Assembly (NCBI GenBank): GCA_002239105.1
Contig: MPNQ01000022.1
Coordinates: forward strand, 1 to 49,252
DNA from: a marine group bacterium Sva0996 bin134
GTDB lineage: Bacteria; Actinomycetota; Acidimicrobiia; Acidimicrobiales; Bin134
Direction of reading: 5' to 3'
DNA length: 49,252 nucleotides
Shown here: positions 14,916 to 22,835 of the stretch, one piece after another
Numbering within the stretch: position 1 is the first letter of the stretch
How the letters are laid out: each line of letters starts with the position of its first letter
The notes under the pieces: model-generated
The model's database searches: none
Told to the model about the DNA's origin: nothing
The model's input: only the letters and a program-made list of their open reading frames with translations
Position numbers and translations under genes: made by a program

Positions 14916-17222
14916 ATGACCGACGAGACGGCGAACAGGCATGAGCCGTATGAGGGATGGGAGGGGCGGGCGGGCCGCACCGTGGCTGGCTCCGATCCGT
15001 GGTGGCCCGAGGCGGTGCGGGCGCCGCAGGGGGCGCCCAACATCGTGGTGGTGCTGGTAGACGACCTGGGCTTTGCCGATCTGGGCTGCTACGGCTCAGA
15101 GATTGACACCCCTCACATCGACCGGATGGCCGACGAGGGGCTGCGCTACCTCAACTTCCACGTCAACCCCATGTGCTCGCCCACCCGGGCGTCGCTGCTC
15201 ACCGGGCTCAACCATCACGATGTGGGCGTGGGCCACGTGTGCCACTCCGACCCCGGCTATCCCGGCTACACCTCCGAGCTCACCGAGCACTGCGCCACGA
15301 TGGCCGAGATCCTGCGGGCCGCGGGCTACGCCACCTTGATGGTGGGCAAGTGGCACCTGTGCAAAGACTCCAACCTGGTGGGCCCCCGCCACTCGTGGCC
15401 GCTCCAGCGGGGGTTCGACCACTACTACGGCTTCCTCGACGGGTTCACCAACTTCCACCACCCCCACCGGCTGATCCGCGACAACAGCGTGGTGCGCACC
15501 GACCAATACCCCGACGACTACTACTTCACCGACGACATCACCGACGAGGCCATCTCCATGGTGCGCGGGCAGAAAGCGGCCCGGCCCGACCAGCCGTTCT
15601 TCTTGTACCTGTCGCACGGGGCGGTCCACGCCCCGCTCCAGGCCAAAAAGGCCGACATCGAGAAGTACCGGGGGGCCTACGACGCCGGCTGGGATGAGAT
15701 CAGGCAGCGCCGCTTCGCCCGCCAGATCGAGTTGGGCGTCATCGACGAAGGCACCACTCTGCCGCCCCGCAACTCCGAGGAGCGCAACGACGTCGCCCCG
15801 TGGGACGAGCTCTCCACCACGCAGCAGGAGGTGTTCGCCCGCTACATGGAGGTGTTCGCCGCCATGGTGGACAACGTCGACCAGAACCTCGGGCGGCTGC
15901 GGGCCGCATTGGAGGAGCTGGACGAGTGGGACAACACGCTGGTTCTGTTCACGTCCGACAACGGGGCGTCTCGGGAGGGCGAGGACACCGGCTGCTCCCA
16001 GTACTTCGAGGTGCTGTCGCCCACCCAGGGCGACGTCGAAGACGACCACGCCCGGCTCGACCTGCTGGGCGGGCCCCAGACCCTGGCCCACTATCCCCGG
16101 GGCTGGGCCATGGCCGGCAACACCCCCTTCCGGCTCTACAAGATCAACACCCACGCCGGCGGGCACCAGGTGGCCATGATCTCGTCGTGGCCCGGCCGGA
16201 TTCCCGACCCCGGCGGGTTCCGCCGCCAGTACCTGCACATAACCGACGTGCTGCCCACCGTGCTCGACATCGTGGGTCTCAGCGCTCCCACCGAGCGCAA
16301 CGGCCAGCCGCTCAAGGGGCCACTGGCCGGGGCCAGCTTCGCCCCCACCTTCGCCGACGGCGACGCCCCCGAGCGCCACACCGAGCAGTACTACGAGCAG
16401 ATCGGCCACCGGGGGTTCTACCGCGACGGCTGGGAGGCGGTCACCCTGCACCTGCCGATGACCCCGTTCGGCGACCACGAGTGGGAGGTGTACAACCTCA
16501 AAGACGACCCCACCGAGACGGTGGATCTGTCGGAAGCCGAGCCCGAGCGGCGCCAAGAGCTGATCGACGCCTGGGAGGAGGCCGCCCACCGCTACCAGGT
16601 GTACCCCCTCGATGAGGGCTCGATGCTCAAGTTCGTGCAGCGCCCTGAGTCGGAAGCGGTGTACGAGACCCCGGTGCGGATCGTGCCCGGGACCGACACC
16701 TTGGAGCGCTACCGCAGCATGAAGCTGATCGCGGCCAGGTCATTCACCATCGACATCGAGTTCGACTACGCCTCCGGCGACCAGGGAATGCTGATGGCCC
16801 ACGGCGATCAGGGCGGCGGCTACGCCTGCTACGTCGAGGGTGGCGAGGTGGTCTACGTCCACAACGGCTACGGCCACATGCGCCACCTGAACGGCGGCCC
16901 ACTGGCCGAGGGTCGGCGCCGCGTGCAGCTCGCCTTCACCATCACCGACAGCTTCGCCTGGGATCTGCGGATGCTGGTGGACGGCGTCGAAGTAGCCTCC
17001 GGCGAGGAATTCACCGGCATGTGGACCATGGCTCCCTTCGAAGGCATCGACGTGGGCATCGACCGCCGCTCCCCCGTGTCATGGGACATCTACCAGCGCC
17101 ACGGCCCCTTCCCATACACCAACGCAATCGACTCCGTCACCTATACCCCCGGCCAACCAGGCCGCATGGCCTCAGTCCACACCACCCAAATCCTCAAGCA
17201 AATGGGCTCCCGCTTCGAGTAA
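14916..17222 (+). CDS. Sulfatase (arylsulfatase family)
   Basis: 768 residues. The N-terminal region shows VLVDDLGFADLGCYG (metal-binding Asp pair, residues 49-50) and CSPTRASLLTG (residues 87-97), in which Cys87 of the CxPxR motif would be converted to formylglycine. Later: VGKWHLCKDSN, LSHGAVHAPLQ, FTSDNGAS (metal Asp-Asn) and HQVAMISSWPG. About 200 residues after the catalytic domain form a beta-rich C-terminal region. No signal peptide is evident, so it may act in the cytoplasm on imported sulfate esters. GGGAGGG precedes ATG 14916; a longer frame to 14835 overlaps the HEPN gene and is rejected. A membrane protein follows. Confidence 0.92.
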   Translation: MTDETANRHEPYEGWEGRAGRTVAGSDPWWPEAVRAPQGAPNIVVVLVDDLGFADLGCYGSEIDTPHIDRMADEGLRYLNFHVNPMCSPTRASLLTGLNHHDVGVGHVCHSDPGYPGYTSELTEHCATMAEILRAAGYATLMVGKWHLCKDSNLVGPRHSWPLQRGFDHYYGFLDGFTNFHHPHRLIRDNSVVRTDQYPDDYYFTDDITDEAISMVRGQKAARPDQPFFLYLSHGAVHAPLQAKKADIEKYRGAYDAGWDEIRQRRFARQIELGVIDEGTTLPPRNSEERNDVAPWDELSTTQQEVFARYMEVFAAMVDNVDQNLGRLRAALEELDEWDNTLVLFTSDNGASREGEDTGCSQYFEVLSPTQGDVEDDHARLDLLGGPQTLAHYPRGWAMAGNTPFRLYKINTHAGGHQVAMISSWPGRIPDPGGFRRQYLHITDVLPTVLDIVGLSAPTERNGQPLKGPLAGASFAPTFADGDAPERHTEQYYEQIGHRGFYRDGWEAVTLHLPMTPFGDHEWEVYNLKDDPTETVDLSEAEPERRQELIDAWEEAAHRYQVYPLDEGSMLKFVQRPESEAVYETPVRIVPGTDTLERYRSMKLIAARSFTIDIEFDYASGDQGMLMAHGDQGGGYACYVEGGEVVYVHNGYGHMRHLNGGPLAEGRRRVQLAFTITDSFAWDLRMLVDGVEVASGEEFTGMWTMAPFEGIDVGIDRRSPVSWDIYQRHGPFPYTNAIDSVTYTPGQPGRMASVHTTQILKQMGSRFE

Positions 17223-17252
17223 GACTGGCGGGAAGTACACGAGGAGCTTCCC

Positions 17253-18053
17253 TTGGCCACCTGGCTTCAATCCCCACCGAATGAGGCGACTAGGCGGAGG
17301 CCGGCGTATCGGCATTTGATTCCGGCAGTGGTGCTGGTGGTTTTGTTGCCGGTGTCTACTTGGCATCTGTTTGGGGACCAGACGGATTACTCGGATGATT
17401 CCCTTCGGCTGTTCTTCATCTGGAGAGCGCCGGGGTGGCTGAATGAGCTGGCCCATCCGATTGGGCTCGTCATCTCGCTGGTGGTGGTGGCCGCGCTCAT
17501 TTGGCTGGCGGTGGAGTATTGGCTGGAGCATTGGCGCAAATGGTGGTTCATGATGCTGGGGTCGCTCTGCATGCTGGGGCTCTATGCCGGGTTGGGGGGA
17601 AGATACGCCACCAAGGGCATAACCGAGGATGACTACATAAACGTCTACGGCTGGCTGAGTCTGTTGAGCGGGCCCGGGGTCGTTGCCTTGTTCGTCACGA
17701 TGATCTGTGTGGCCGGATCCAAGGTGAGGCCAGAGTCGACTGCCCGCTATCTCTCCAAAGTTGGGCTCAAACCGACGAGGCGGATGGCGATGGGTGCGCT
17801 CCTGCTGGGCGGTCTCGCCTCAGCCGGTCTTTCGCTTGGCATCGCCGCCGCCAAAACCGTGGCATCACCCTCGCAGAGCTTGTCGCTGAATGAGTCCATC
17901 AACCTGTCGCTGTTCTTCCTGCCCCCACTCTTATTCGTCGGGGTAATGGGCCTGCTCATCTACCTGGCAATCATGGCCATGGGACTCACCGCCACCTGGC
18001 TGCTGCTCTTCCACACCGCCGACTGGATCCGCAAGCGAAGGGTCTACTGGTAG
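17253..18053 (+). CDS. Six-helix membrane protein of unknown function
   Basis: 266 residues with hydrophobic segments near 22-40, 66-88, 96-114, 130-152, 176-198 and 222-250. TTG 17253 is supported by GAGGAG about 7 bases upstream. No conserved motif recognised. The short distance to the sulfatase stop (30 bases) makes co-transcription likely; involvement in sulfated-substrate transport is speculation. Confidence 0.7.
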   Translation: MATWLQSPPNEATRRRPAYRHLIPAVVLVVLLPVSTWHLFGDQTDYSDDSLRLFFIWRAPGWLNELAHPIGLVISLVVVAALIWLAVEYWLEHWRKWWFMMLGSLCMLGLYAGLGGRYATKGITEDDYINVYGWLSLLSGPGVVALFVTMICVAGSKVRPESTARYLSKVGLKPTRRMAMGALLLGGLASAGLSLGIAAAKTVASPSQSLSLNESINLSLFFLPPLLFVGVMGLLIYLAIMAMGLTATWLLLFHTADWIRKRRVYW

Positions 18054-18056
18054 GGG

Positions 18057-18488
18057 TCAGTCCCAGCGGGGGCGGGGGGATTGGGGGAGCCAGGAGTCGG
18101 GTTGCTGGGCGATTAGGTAGTTGTAGTCCCAGTATTCGCGCCAATGGGCGATCTTGTTGTCGCGAATCTGGAGGCGGCACAGCACGGGGAGGCTGGCGAC
18201 GGTGCCGTCGGGGTGGTGCCAGACTTCGACTCGCTCGACAAGTACGTTGTCGCCGCTCACCCAGATGTCGGTCACACCCATCTCGAAGCGCTCCAGCATC
18301 GACAGGCCCACTTCCAGCTTGCCGATGATGCCGGCGTGGCCGACGGTGCCGCCGGAGTCGGTCTCGAAGGGCATGTCCTGGTAGGTGCCGTCCTCGGTGA
18401 ACAGCTCGGCCACCGCGGGCCAGTCCATCCGCTCCAGGGCGGCGAACAGGGCCTCGGCCAGCGCTCGGTTGGCTGCTTCGTTGCTCAT
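18057..18488 (-). CDS. SnoaL-like / NTF2-fold protein
   Basis: 143 residues with the standard pattern of the small alpha+beta barrel: N-terminal helix ALFAALERMDWPAVAELFTE, DGTYQDMPF, the hinge GKLEVGLSM and the strand pair VLVERVEVWHHPDG and HWREYWDYN. Family members include limonene-epoxide hydrolase, polyketide cyclases and ketosteroid isomerase. Last gene of the minus-strand catabolic operon, 13 bases after the phosphotransferase. Confidence 0.85.
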   Translation of the reverse strand: MSNEAANRALAEALFAALERMDWPAVAELFTEDGTYQDMPFETDSGGTVGHAGIIGKLEVGLSMLERFEMGVTDIWVSGDNVLVERVEVWHHPDGTVASLPVLCRLQIRDNKIAHWREYWDYNYLIAQQPDSWLPQSPRPRWD

Positions 18489-18501
18489 GGGACTCTCTTC
18501 C

Positions 18502-19590
18502 TCACTCAGGGGCGGGCAGGCCCAGATACTGGGCCAGCATTTCGGTGGAGGGGTTGACCCTCTCGTACTGGGCGCCGAAATCGGCGGGGAACGTGCCGTA
18601 CTTCACCTGCATGTTCACGATGGCCACCATGATGATGCAAAAGCGCAGGCAGCCCCAGGCCTCGAAGTAGTCCACGTGCTCGGCCTTGCGACCCATGGCC
18701 TGCTCCCAGCGGGCGATGGTGCCGTCTCGGTCGGCGAAGCCGGGCAGCCAATCGATGCCGGCGCCCTCGCTCAAGAACCGGTTCATGTACAAGAACCAGC
18801 CCAGGTCCACCTCGCCGGGCCCCAGGTCGGCCATCTCCCAGTCGAACACGGCCATCACCTTGAAGTCGTCGCCGTACATGAGGTTGCTGGGCCGGGCGTC
18901 GCCCCAGTTCAGCTCGGTGGGCATCGAGCCTGTGGGGTCGTTGGCGTCGAACCAGTCGAGCGCGGCGTCGATCAGCGGCTTGGGCCGATCCTCGGCGGCC
19001 CAGCCGGCGTAGTAGCGCTGATAGCCGAGCTGCTGGACGAACCCCGGCCCGCCGTACTGGGGGCGCTCCACGAAGTCGAAGCCGTTGGCCTTCCAGTCGG
19101 TTCTGGCCACCGCGGCCAGCGTGTCCACCGACGAGTTGTACAGCGCAGCCTGCTGTTCGGGGGTGGCCTCGAACACCCAGCCCTCCGAGAAGAACGGCGG
19201 GTTGTCGGAGGGCACCCGGCCGTGCAGGCGCTCCATGATGAAGAACGGCTCGCCCAGCACGTCGCCGGTGTCCTCCACCCACAAGATCTCGGGCACTGGC
19301 ACACTGCCGCAGGCGGCCATGTTCTGCATGCTCCGGTACTGCACGCTCATGTCGTAGGTGGGGAAGATGGCGTAGTCGGTGGGCCGCTTGCGCACCACGA
19401 TGCCCGAATCCCGGGTCTGGCCGTCGCGGGTGTAAGTGGCGTCGCACACCAGGGTCTCGTTGCTGAACCCGGAGGCCTCGGGGTTCACCAGAAAGGTCAC
19501 CTCGGCGTCGGACACGCCGGGGCGGGTGTTCATCCAGTCGGACAGGGAGGCCTTGAGGGCATCGATGTCGCGGTCTTGGGGAATAGCCAT
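18502..19590 (-). CDS. Phosphotransferase of the aminoglycoside kinase-like (ACAD10-type) family
   Basis: 362 residues. Seen: GFSNETLVCDATY at the nucleotide loop, VVRKRP with the likely ATP-binding Lys, PVPEILWVEDTG, FFIMERLHGRVP at the hinge, the catalytic LNWGDARPSNLMY and FDWEMADLGPGEVDLGW with the metal Asp. In actinobacteria such kinases accompany acyl-CoA metabolism, where they may phosphorylate hydroxyacyl groups before elimination; here it lies downstream of a molybdopterin oxidoreductase and a CoA-transferase, in agreement with that. Substrate unknown. Confidence 0.88.
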   Translation of the reverse strand: MAIPQDRDIDALKASLSDWMNTRPGVSDAEVTFLVNPEASGFSNETLVCDATYTRDGQTRDSGIVVRKRPTDYAIFPTYDMSVQYRSMQNMAACGSVPVPEILWVEDTGDVLGEPFFIMERLHGRVPSDNPPFFSEGWVFEATPEQQAALYNSSVDTLAAVARTDWKANGFDFVERPQYGGPGFVQQLGYQRYYAGWAAEDRPKPLIDAALDWFDANDPTGSMPTELNWGDARPSNLMYGDDFKVMAVFDWEMADLGPGEVDLGWFLYMNRFLSEGAGIDWLPGFADRDGTIARWEQAMGRKAEHVDYFEAWGCLRFCIIMVAIVNMQVKYGTFPADFGAQYERVNPSTEMLAQYLGLPAPE

Positions 19591-19626
19591 AGGAGCCTGA
19601 GAATACCCACCGAAGCGGGCCGAATA

Positions 19627-21879
19627 TCAGGCGGGGACGGGCACAACCTCCACCTTGATCCCGTTGACGATGGCGTTGCCGGAGATCTCGTCCACCAGCT
19701 CGCCCGGCGCCAGCAGGTTGTTGTTGACCCCGGCGAACTCCTTGGCCACCGAGAGCTGCACCCCGTCGAGGTTGTGGCCCCAGCCGTGCGGCAGGCTCAC
19801 CACGCCGGGCATCATCTCGTCGCTCACCTCAACCGGCACCTCAATGCTGCCGATCTCGGTGCTGACCCGGGCCACCGACCCGTCGGCCAGGCCGATCCCC
19901 TCGGCGTCTTCGGGGTGCACGATCAGCGTGCAGCGGTCCTTGCCCTTCACCAGCACCTTCACGTTGTGCATCCACGAGTTGTTGGAGCGCACGTGGCGGC
20001 GGCTGACCAGCACCATGCCGTCGTCGCGGCCCAAGCGCCGTTGCAGCCGGCCCACATCGGCGGTGATGTAGGGCGGGGCCATCTCGATTCGGCCCGACGG
20101 GGTGTGGAGGATCTCCGGGATCCGGGGCACCATCGGGCCGAAGTCGAGGCCGTGGGGGTTGTCCTTGAAATCCTGCAAGGTGAGGCCGTCGGGGTTCTCG
20201 CCGTAGCGGTCGCCCCGGTGGCCCACCCGGATCATGAAGTCGGTCATCCGCTCGGGGCCGCCGGTGTCGTAGTGCGACAGAACGTGCTCGGGATCGAGGC
20301 CGAAGAACATGCAGATCCCCGAGAAGAACCCGTCGTCGATGGCGCGCTCGTCGATCTCGTCGTTTGCCTGGCCGCCCATCAAAGCGCCCACCCGCACGAG
20401 CACCTCCCACTCGTCGGGGCGGTCGCCGTACTCGAAGATGCGGTCCGACCAGTTGCCCGCGGTGCGGGCGGCCCACGACCAGATCATCTCGTCCCAGTGG
20501 GGCTGCTCCAGCGGCGAGAGCCCGGGCAGGATCACGTCGGCGTGGCGGGTGGTGGCGTTCACCCAGTTGTCGACGCAGATCATGGCGTCGAGCATGGGCA
20601 GCGCCTCATCGAGGCGGCCGGCCTCGGGCGAGCTGATCACCGGGTTGCCGGCCACCACCACCAGCGCCTTCAACTGGCCCTCGCCGGGGGTCATGATCTC
20701 CTCTGAGAGACACGACACCGGAACCTGGCCCAGCACCTCGGGGGCGCCCCGCACCCGGCTGTGCCAGCGGCCGAACTCGGGCTCTTTGGGCTCCTCGAAG
20801 TTGAGGGTGGCCATGGCCGGAGCTATGGGAGTGGCAAACATCATGCCGCCGGGCACGTCGAAGTTGGCGGTGAGCAGGTTCACCACGTCGATGAGCCACG
20901 AGGCCAGCGTGCCGAACTCCTGGTTGCACAGCCCGATTCGGCCGTACACGCTGGCGCTGTCGGCCGCGGCGATCTCCCGGGCCAGCCGGCGAGTGGTCTC
21001 GGCCGGCACCTGGGTGGTGGCCTCCACCATCTCCGGGGTCCAGTCGGCCACCAGGGCCCGCACCTCGTCCAAGCCGTTGACATGGCCGGCCATGGTGCCC
21101 AGATCCACCAGGCCCTCGTCGAACAGCACATGGCACAGAGCCAACAAGAAGGCGGCGTCAGTTCCGGGGGTGATGGGCACCCACTCATCGGCGTGGTCGC
21201 AAGTGCCGGTGCGGCGGGGATCGATCACCACGCACTTGCCGCCCCGCTCGCGGATCTTATCCATCTCGCCCAGCACGTCGGGGCAGGCCAAGAGGCTGCC
21301 CTGGGAAGCGTGGGGGTTGGCCCCCATCACCACCAGGTACTGGGTGCGCATGATGTCGGGGGTGGGGAACGTCCAAGAGTTGCCGTACATGCACACAGAC
21401 GACACGTTTTTGGGCCACTGGTCGACGGTGCCCGCCGAGTAGCCCATCTGCACGCCCGACAGCATCACCAGCGCTCCCACATAGCGGCTGATGGAGAAGT
21501 TGTGGGCCGCGGGATTGCCGATGTAGTAGGTCATGGCCTCGGTGCCGTGGGTATCGCGCACGCCGTGGAGCAGTTCCTCGCAGCGGGCATAGGCCTCCTC
21601 CCAGGTGGCCTCCTGGAAGGTGCCGTTCTCGTCTTTGACCAGCGGCACCCGCACCCGGTCGGGATCCTCGTGCAAGTGCCCCAGCGTGGTGCCCTTGGGG
21701 CAGATGAAGCCCTTGCTCCACACATCGTCTCGGTCGGGTCGGATGGGGGGCAGCACTTTTTCGCCCTCGGTCTTGATCACCATCCCACACATGGCCTCAC
21801 AAAGCGGACAGGTCCTCAAATGGGTTTTCACCTGGTTGCCGTTGCTGGACGACTCGGGGGCTGGGGTTTCGGCGCTCAC
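19627..21879 (-). CDS. Molybdopterin-dependent oxidoreductase with [4Fe-4S] cluster
   Basis: 750 residues. Four cysteines of an N-terminal [4Fe-4S] site are visible: CPLCEAMC (Cys24, 27, 31) and ICPKG (Cys60). Then the molybdopterin domain stretches: YIGNPAAHNFSISRYVGAL, YGNSWTFPTPDIMRTQYLVV, GANPHASQGSLL, VVIDPRRTGTCDHADEWVPI, and the C-terminal dinucleotide-binding beta-barrel (MPGVVSLPHGWGH, NNLLAPGELVDEISGNA). Length and order fit the formate dehydrogenase/DMSO reductase family; no twin-arginine signal, so it should be cytoplasmic. Without electron-transfer subunits nearby, the acceptor is unknown. Confidence 0.92.
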   Translation of the reverse strand: MSAETPAPESSSNGNQVKTHLRTCPLCEAMCGMVIKTEGEKVLPPIRPDRDDVWSKGFICPKGTTLGHLHEDPDRVRVPLVKDENGTFQEATWEEAYARCEELLHGVRDTHGTEAMTYYIGNPAAHNFSISRYVGALVMLSGVQMGYSAGTVDQWPKNVSSVCMYGNSWTFPTPDIMRTQYLVVMGANPHASQGSLLACPDVLGEMDKIRERGGKCVVIDPRRTGTCDHADEWVPITPGTDAAFLLALCHVLFDEGLVDLGTMAGHVNGLDEVRALVADWTPEMVEATTQVPAETTRRLAREIAAADSASVYGRIGLCNQEFGTLASWLIDVVNLLTANFDVPGGMMFATPIAPAMATLNFEEPKEPEFGRWHSRVRGAPEVLGQVPVSCLSEEIMTPGEGQLKALVVVAGNPVISSPEAGRLDEALPMLDAMICVDNWVNATTRHADVILPGLSPLEQPHWDEMIWSWAARTAGNWSDRIFEYGDRPDEWEVLVRVGALMGGQANDEIDERAIDDGFFSGICMFFGLDPEHVLSHYDTGGPERMTDFMIRVGHRGDRYGENPDGLTLQDFKDNPHGLDFGPMVPRIPEILHTPSGRIEMAPPYITADVGRLQRRLGRDDGMVLVSRRHVRSNNSWMHNVKVLVKGKDRCTLIVHPEDAEGIGLADGSVARVSTEIGSIEVPVEVSDEMMPGVVSLPHGWGHNLDGVQLSVAKEFAGVNNNLLAPGELVDEISGNAIVNGIKVEVVPVPA

Positions 21880-21918
21880 GCCGGGGATTTTAGCGAGGGC
21901 CGGCTGCGGCCCCCGAAG

Positions 21919-22797
21919 TCAGCGAAGTTGGTCTACGTAGGTGTCGGTGCCGGGGATGGTGGGGATGAAGGGGGCTGACAGGGCCAGGCTGGCGCTGGGG
22001 TGGGCGGACAGGGCTTGGTGGTGGGTGGCGAAGGCGTCGGGGAACACGTCGGCGGGGTCTTGGTCCAAGAACCACAGCAGGCACAGGCGCTGGCCCACCT
22101 TGGCGGTGGGGGCCACCGGCGGGGTGCCGGGCTGCTCGATGCGGCCCTGGGCGAACTCGCGGGGGGCGAAGGCCAGACACATCTGCGCGGGCGAGCCCAG
22201 CAGCACCGAGGGCAGGTGGTCGTTGGCCAGCCACTCCTCGAGGGCATCCTGGTCTGCGGGATCGGCGGCGTCGACCACCTCAACCACCAGCCCGGCGAAG
22301 GGGTGGTCGAGGGCCAGGTGGGGTTTCATGGGGCCGCTGCCGGGGCGCACCACCCCGAAGCGGTAGTGGTGGAAGGCGGTGTAGGTGTGGGTGCGCTTGG
22401 TGAAGCCCCGGCCGTGGGGCATGAGCGCCTCGGCCATGGCCAGAAAGCTCCACCGCTCGGTGTCGTCCTCGTGGCCCGCCGTGCTCCAGTACAGCGAGAT
22501 GTAGCAGCCAGCGTCGGGAGGATCGAAGGCGGGCTCGTCCACCTCGGGGCGAAGGTCGCGAAGCGCTCGGGGTGCCACCCAGCGGCGTCCGGCGAACACC
22601 CAGGGCCCGTGCATGGCCCCGGAGTAGAAGTGGTCGTCCTCGTACCAGCGGTTGTAGTCGTACTCTTGGCCCTCGTGGGGCTCCACCATGGTGATGAGCG
22701 CGCTGCCGATGCCGATGTCGTTGGGCAAATGCAAGGCCAGACGCTCATACACCGACCGGTCGGCCGGGGTCCGATCGGGTTCGCTGTTGGTGGTCAT
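21919..22797 (-). CDS. Orphan protein, probable double alpha+beta barrel
   Basis: 292 residues. Two segments look alike in layout: EYDYNRWYEDDHFYSGAMHG, FAGRRWVAPRAL in the first half and DALEEWLANDHLPSVLLGSP in the second, both of the W(Y)xxDH type seen in EthD/NIPSNAP-like dimeric alpha+beta barrels. I infer two fused barrels. No catalytic residue is assigned. It lies between the oxidoreductase and the CoA-transferase in the same operon. Confidence 0.7.
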   Translation of the reverse strand: MTTNSEPDRTPADRSVYERLALHLPNDIGIGSALITMVEPHEGQEYDYNRWYEDDHFYSGAMHGPWVFAGRRWVAPRALRDLRPEVDEPAFDPPDAGCYISLYWSTAGHEDDTERWSFLAMAEALMPHGRGFTKRTHTYTAFHHYRFGVVRPGSGPMKPHLALDHPFAGLVVEVVDAADPADQDALEEWLANDHLPSVLLGSPAQMCLAFAPREFAQGRIEQPGTPPVAPTAKVGQRLCLLWFLDQDPADVFPDAFATHHQALSAHPSASLALSAPFIPTIPGTDTYVDQLR

Positions 22798-22835
22798 CTA
22801 CTGCCTCCTTCGGGCGGGTACGGCGCGGGGGTGGA

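Noticed and set aside
18385..20706. Very long open frame (773 codons) on the plus strand
   Set aside because: Antisense to the phosphotransferase and molybdopterin oxidoreductase, which have clear motifs; a known effect of GC-rich codon use. Its product is rich in His, Gly and Val without domains.
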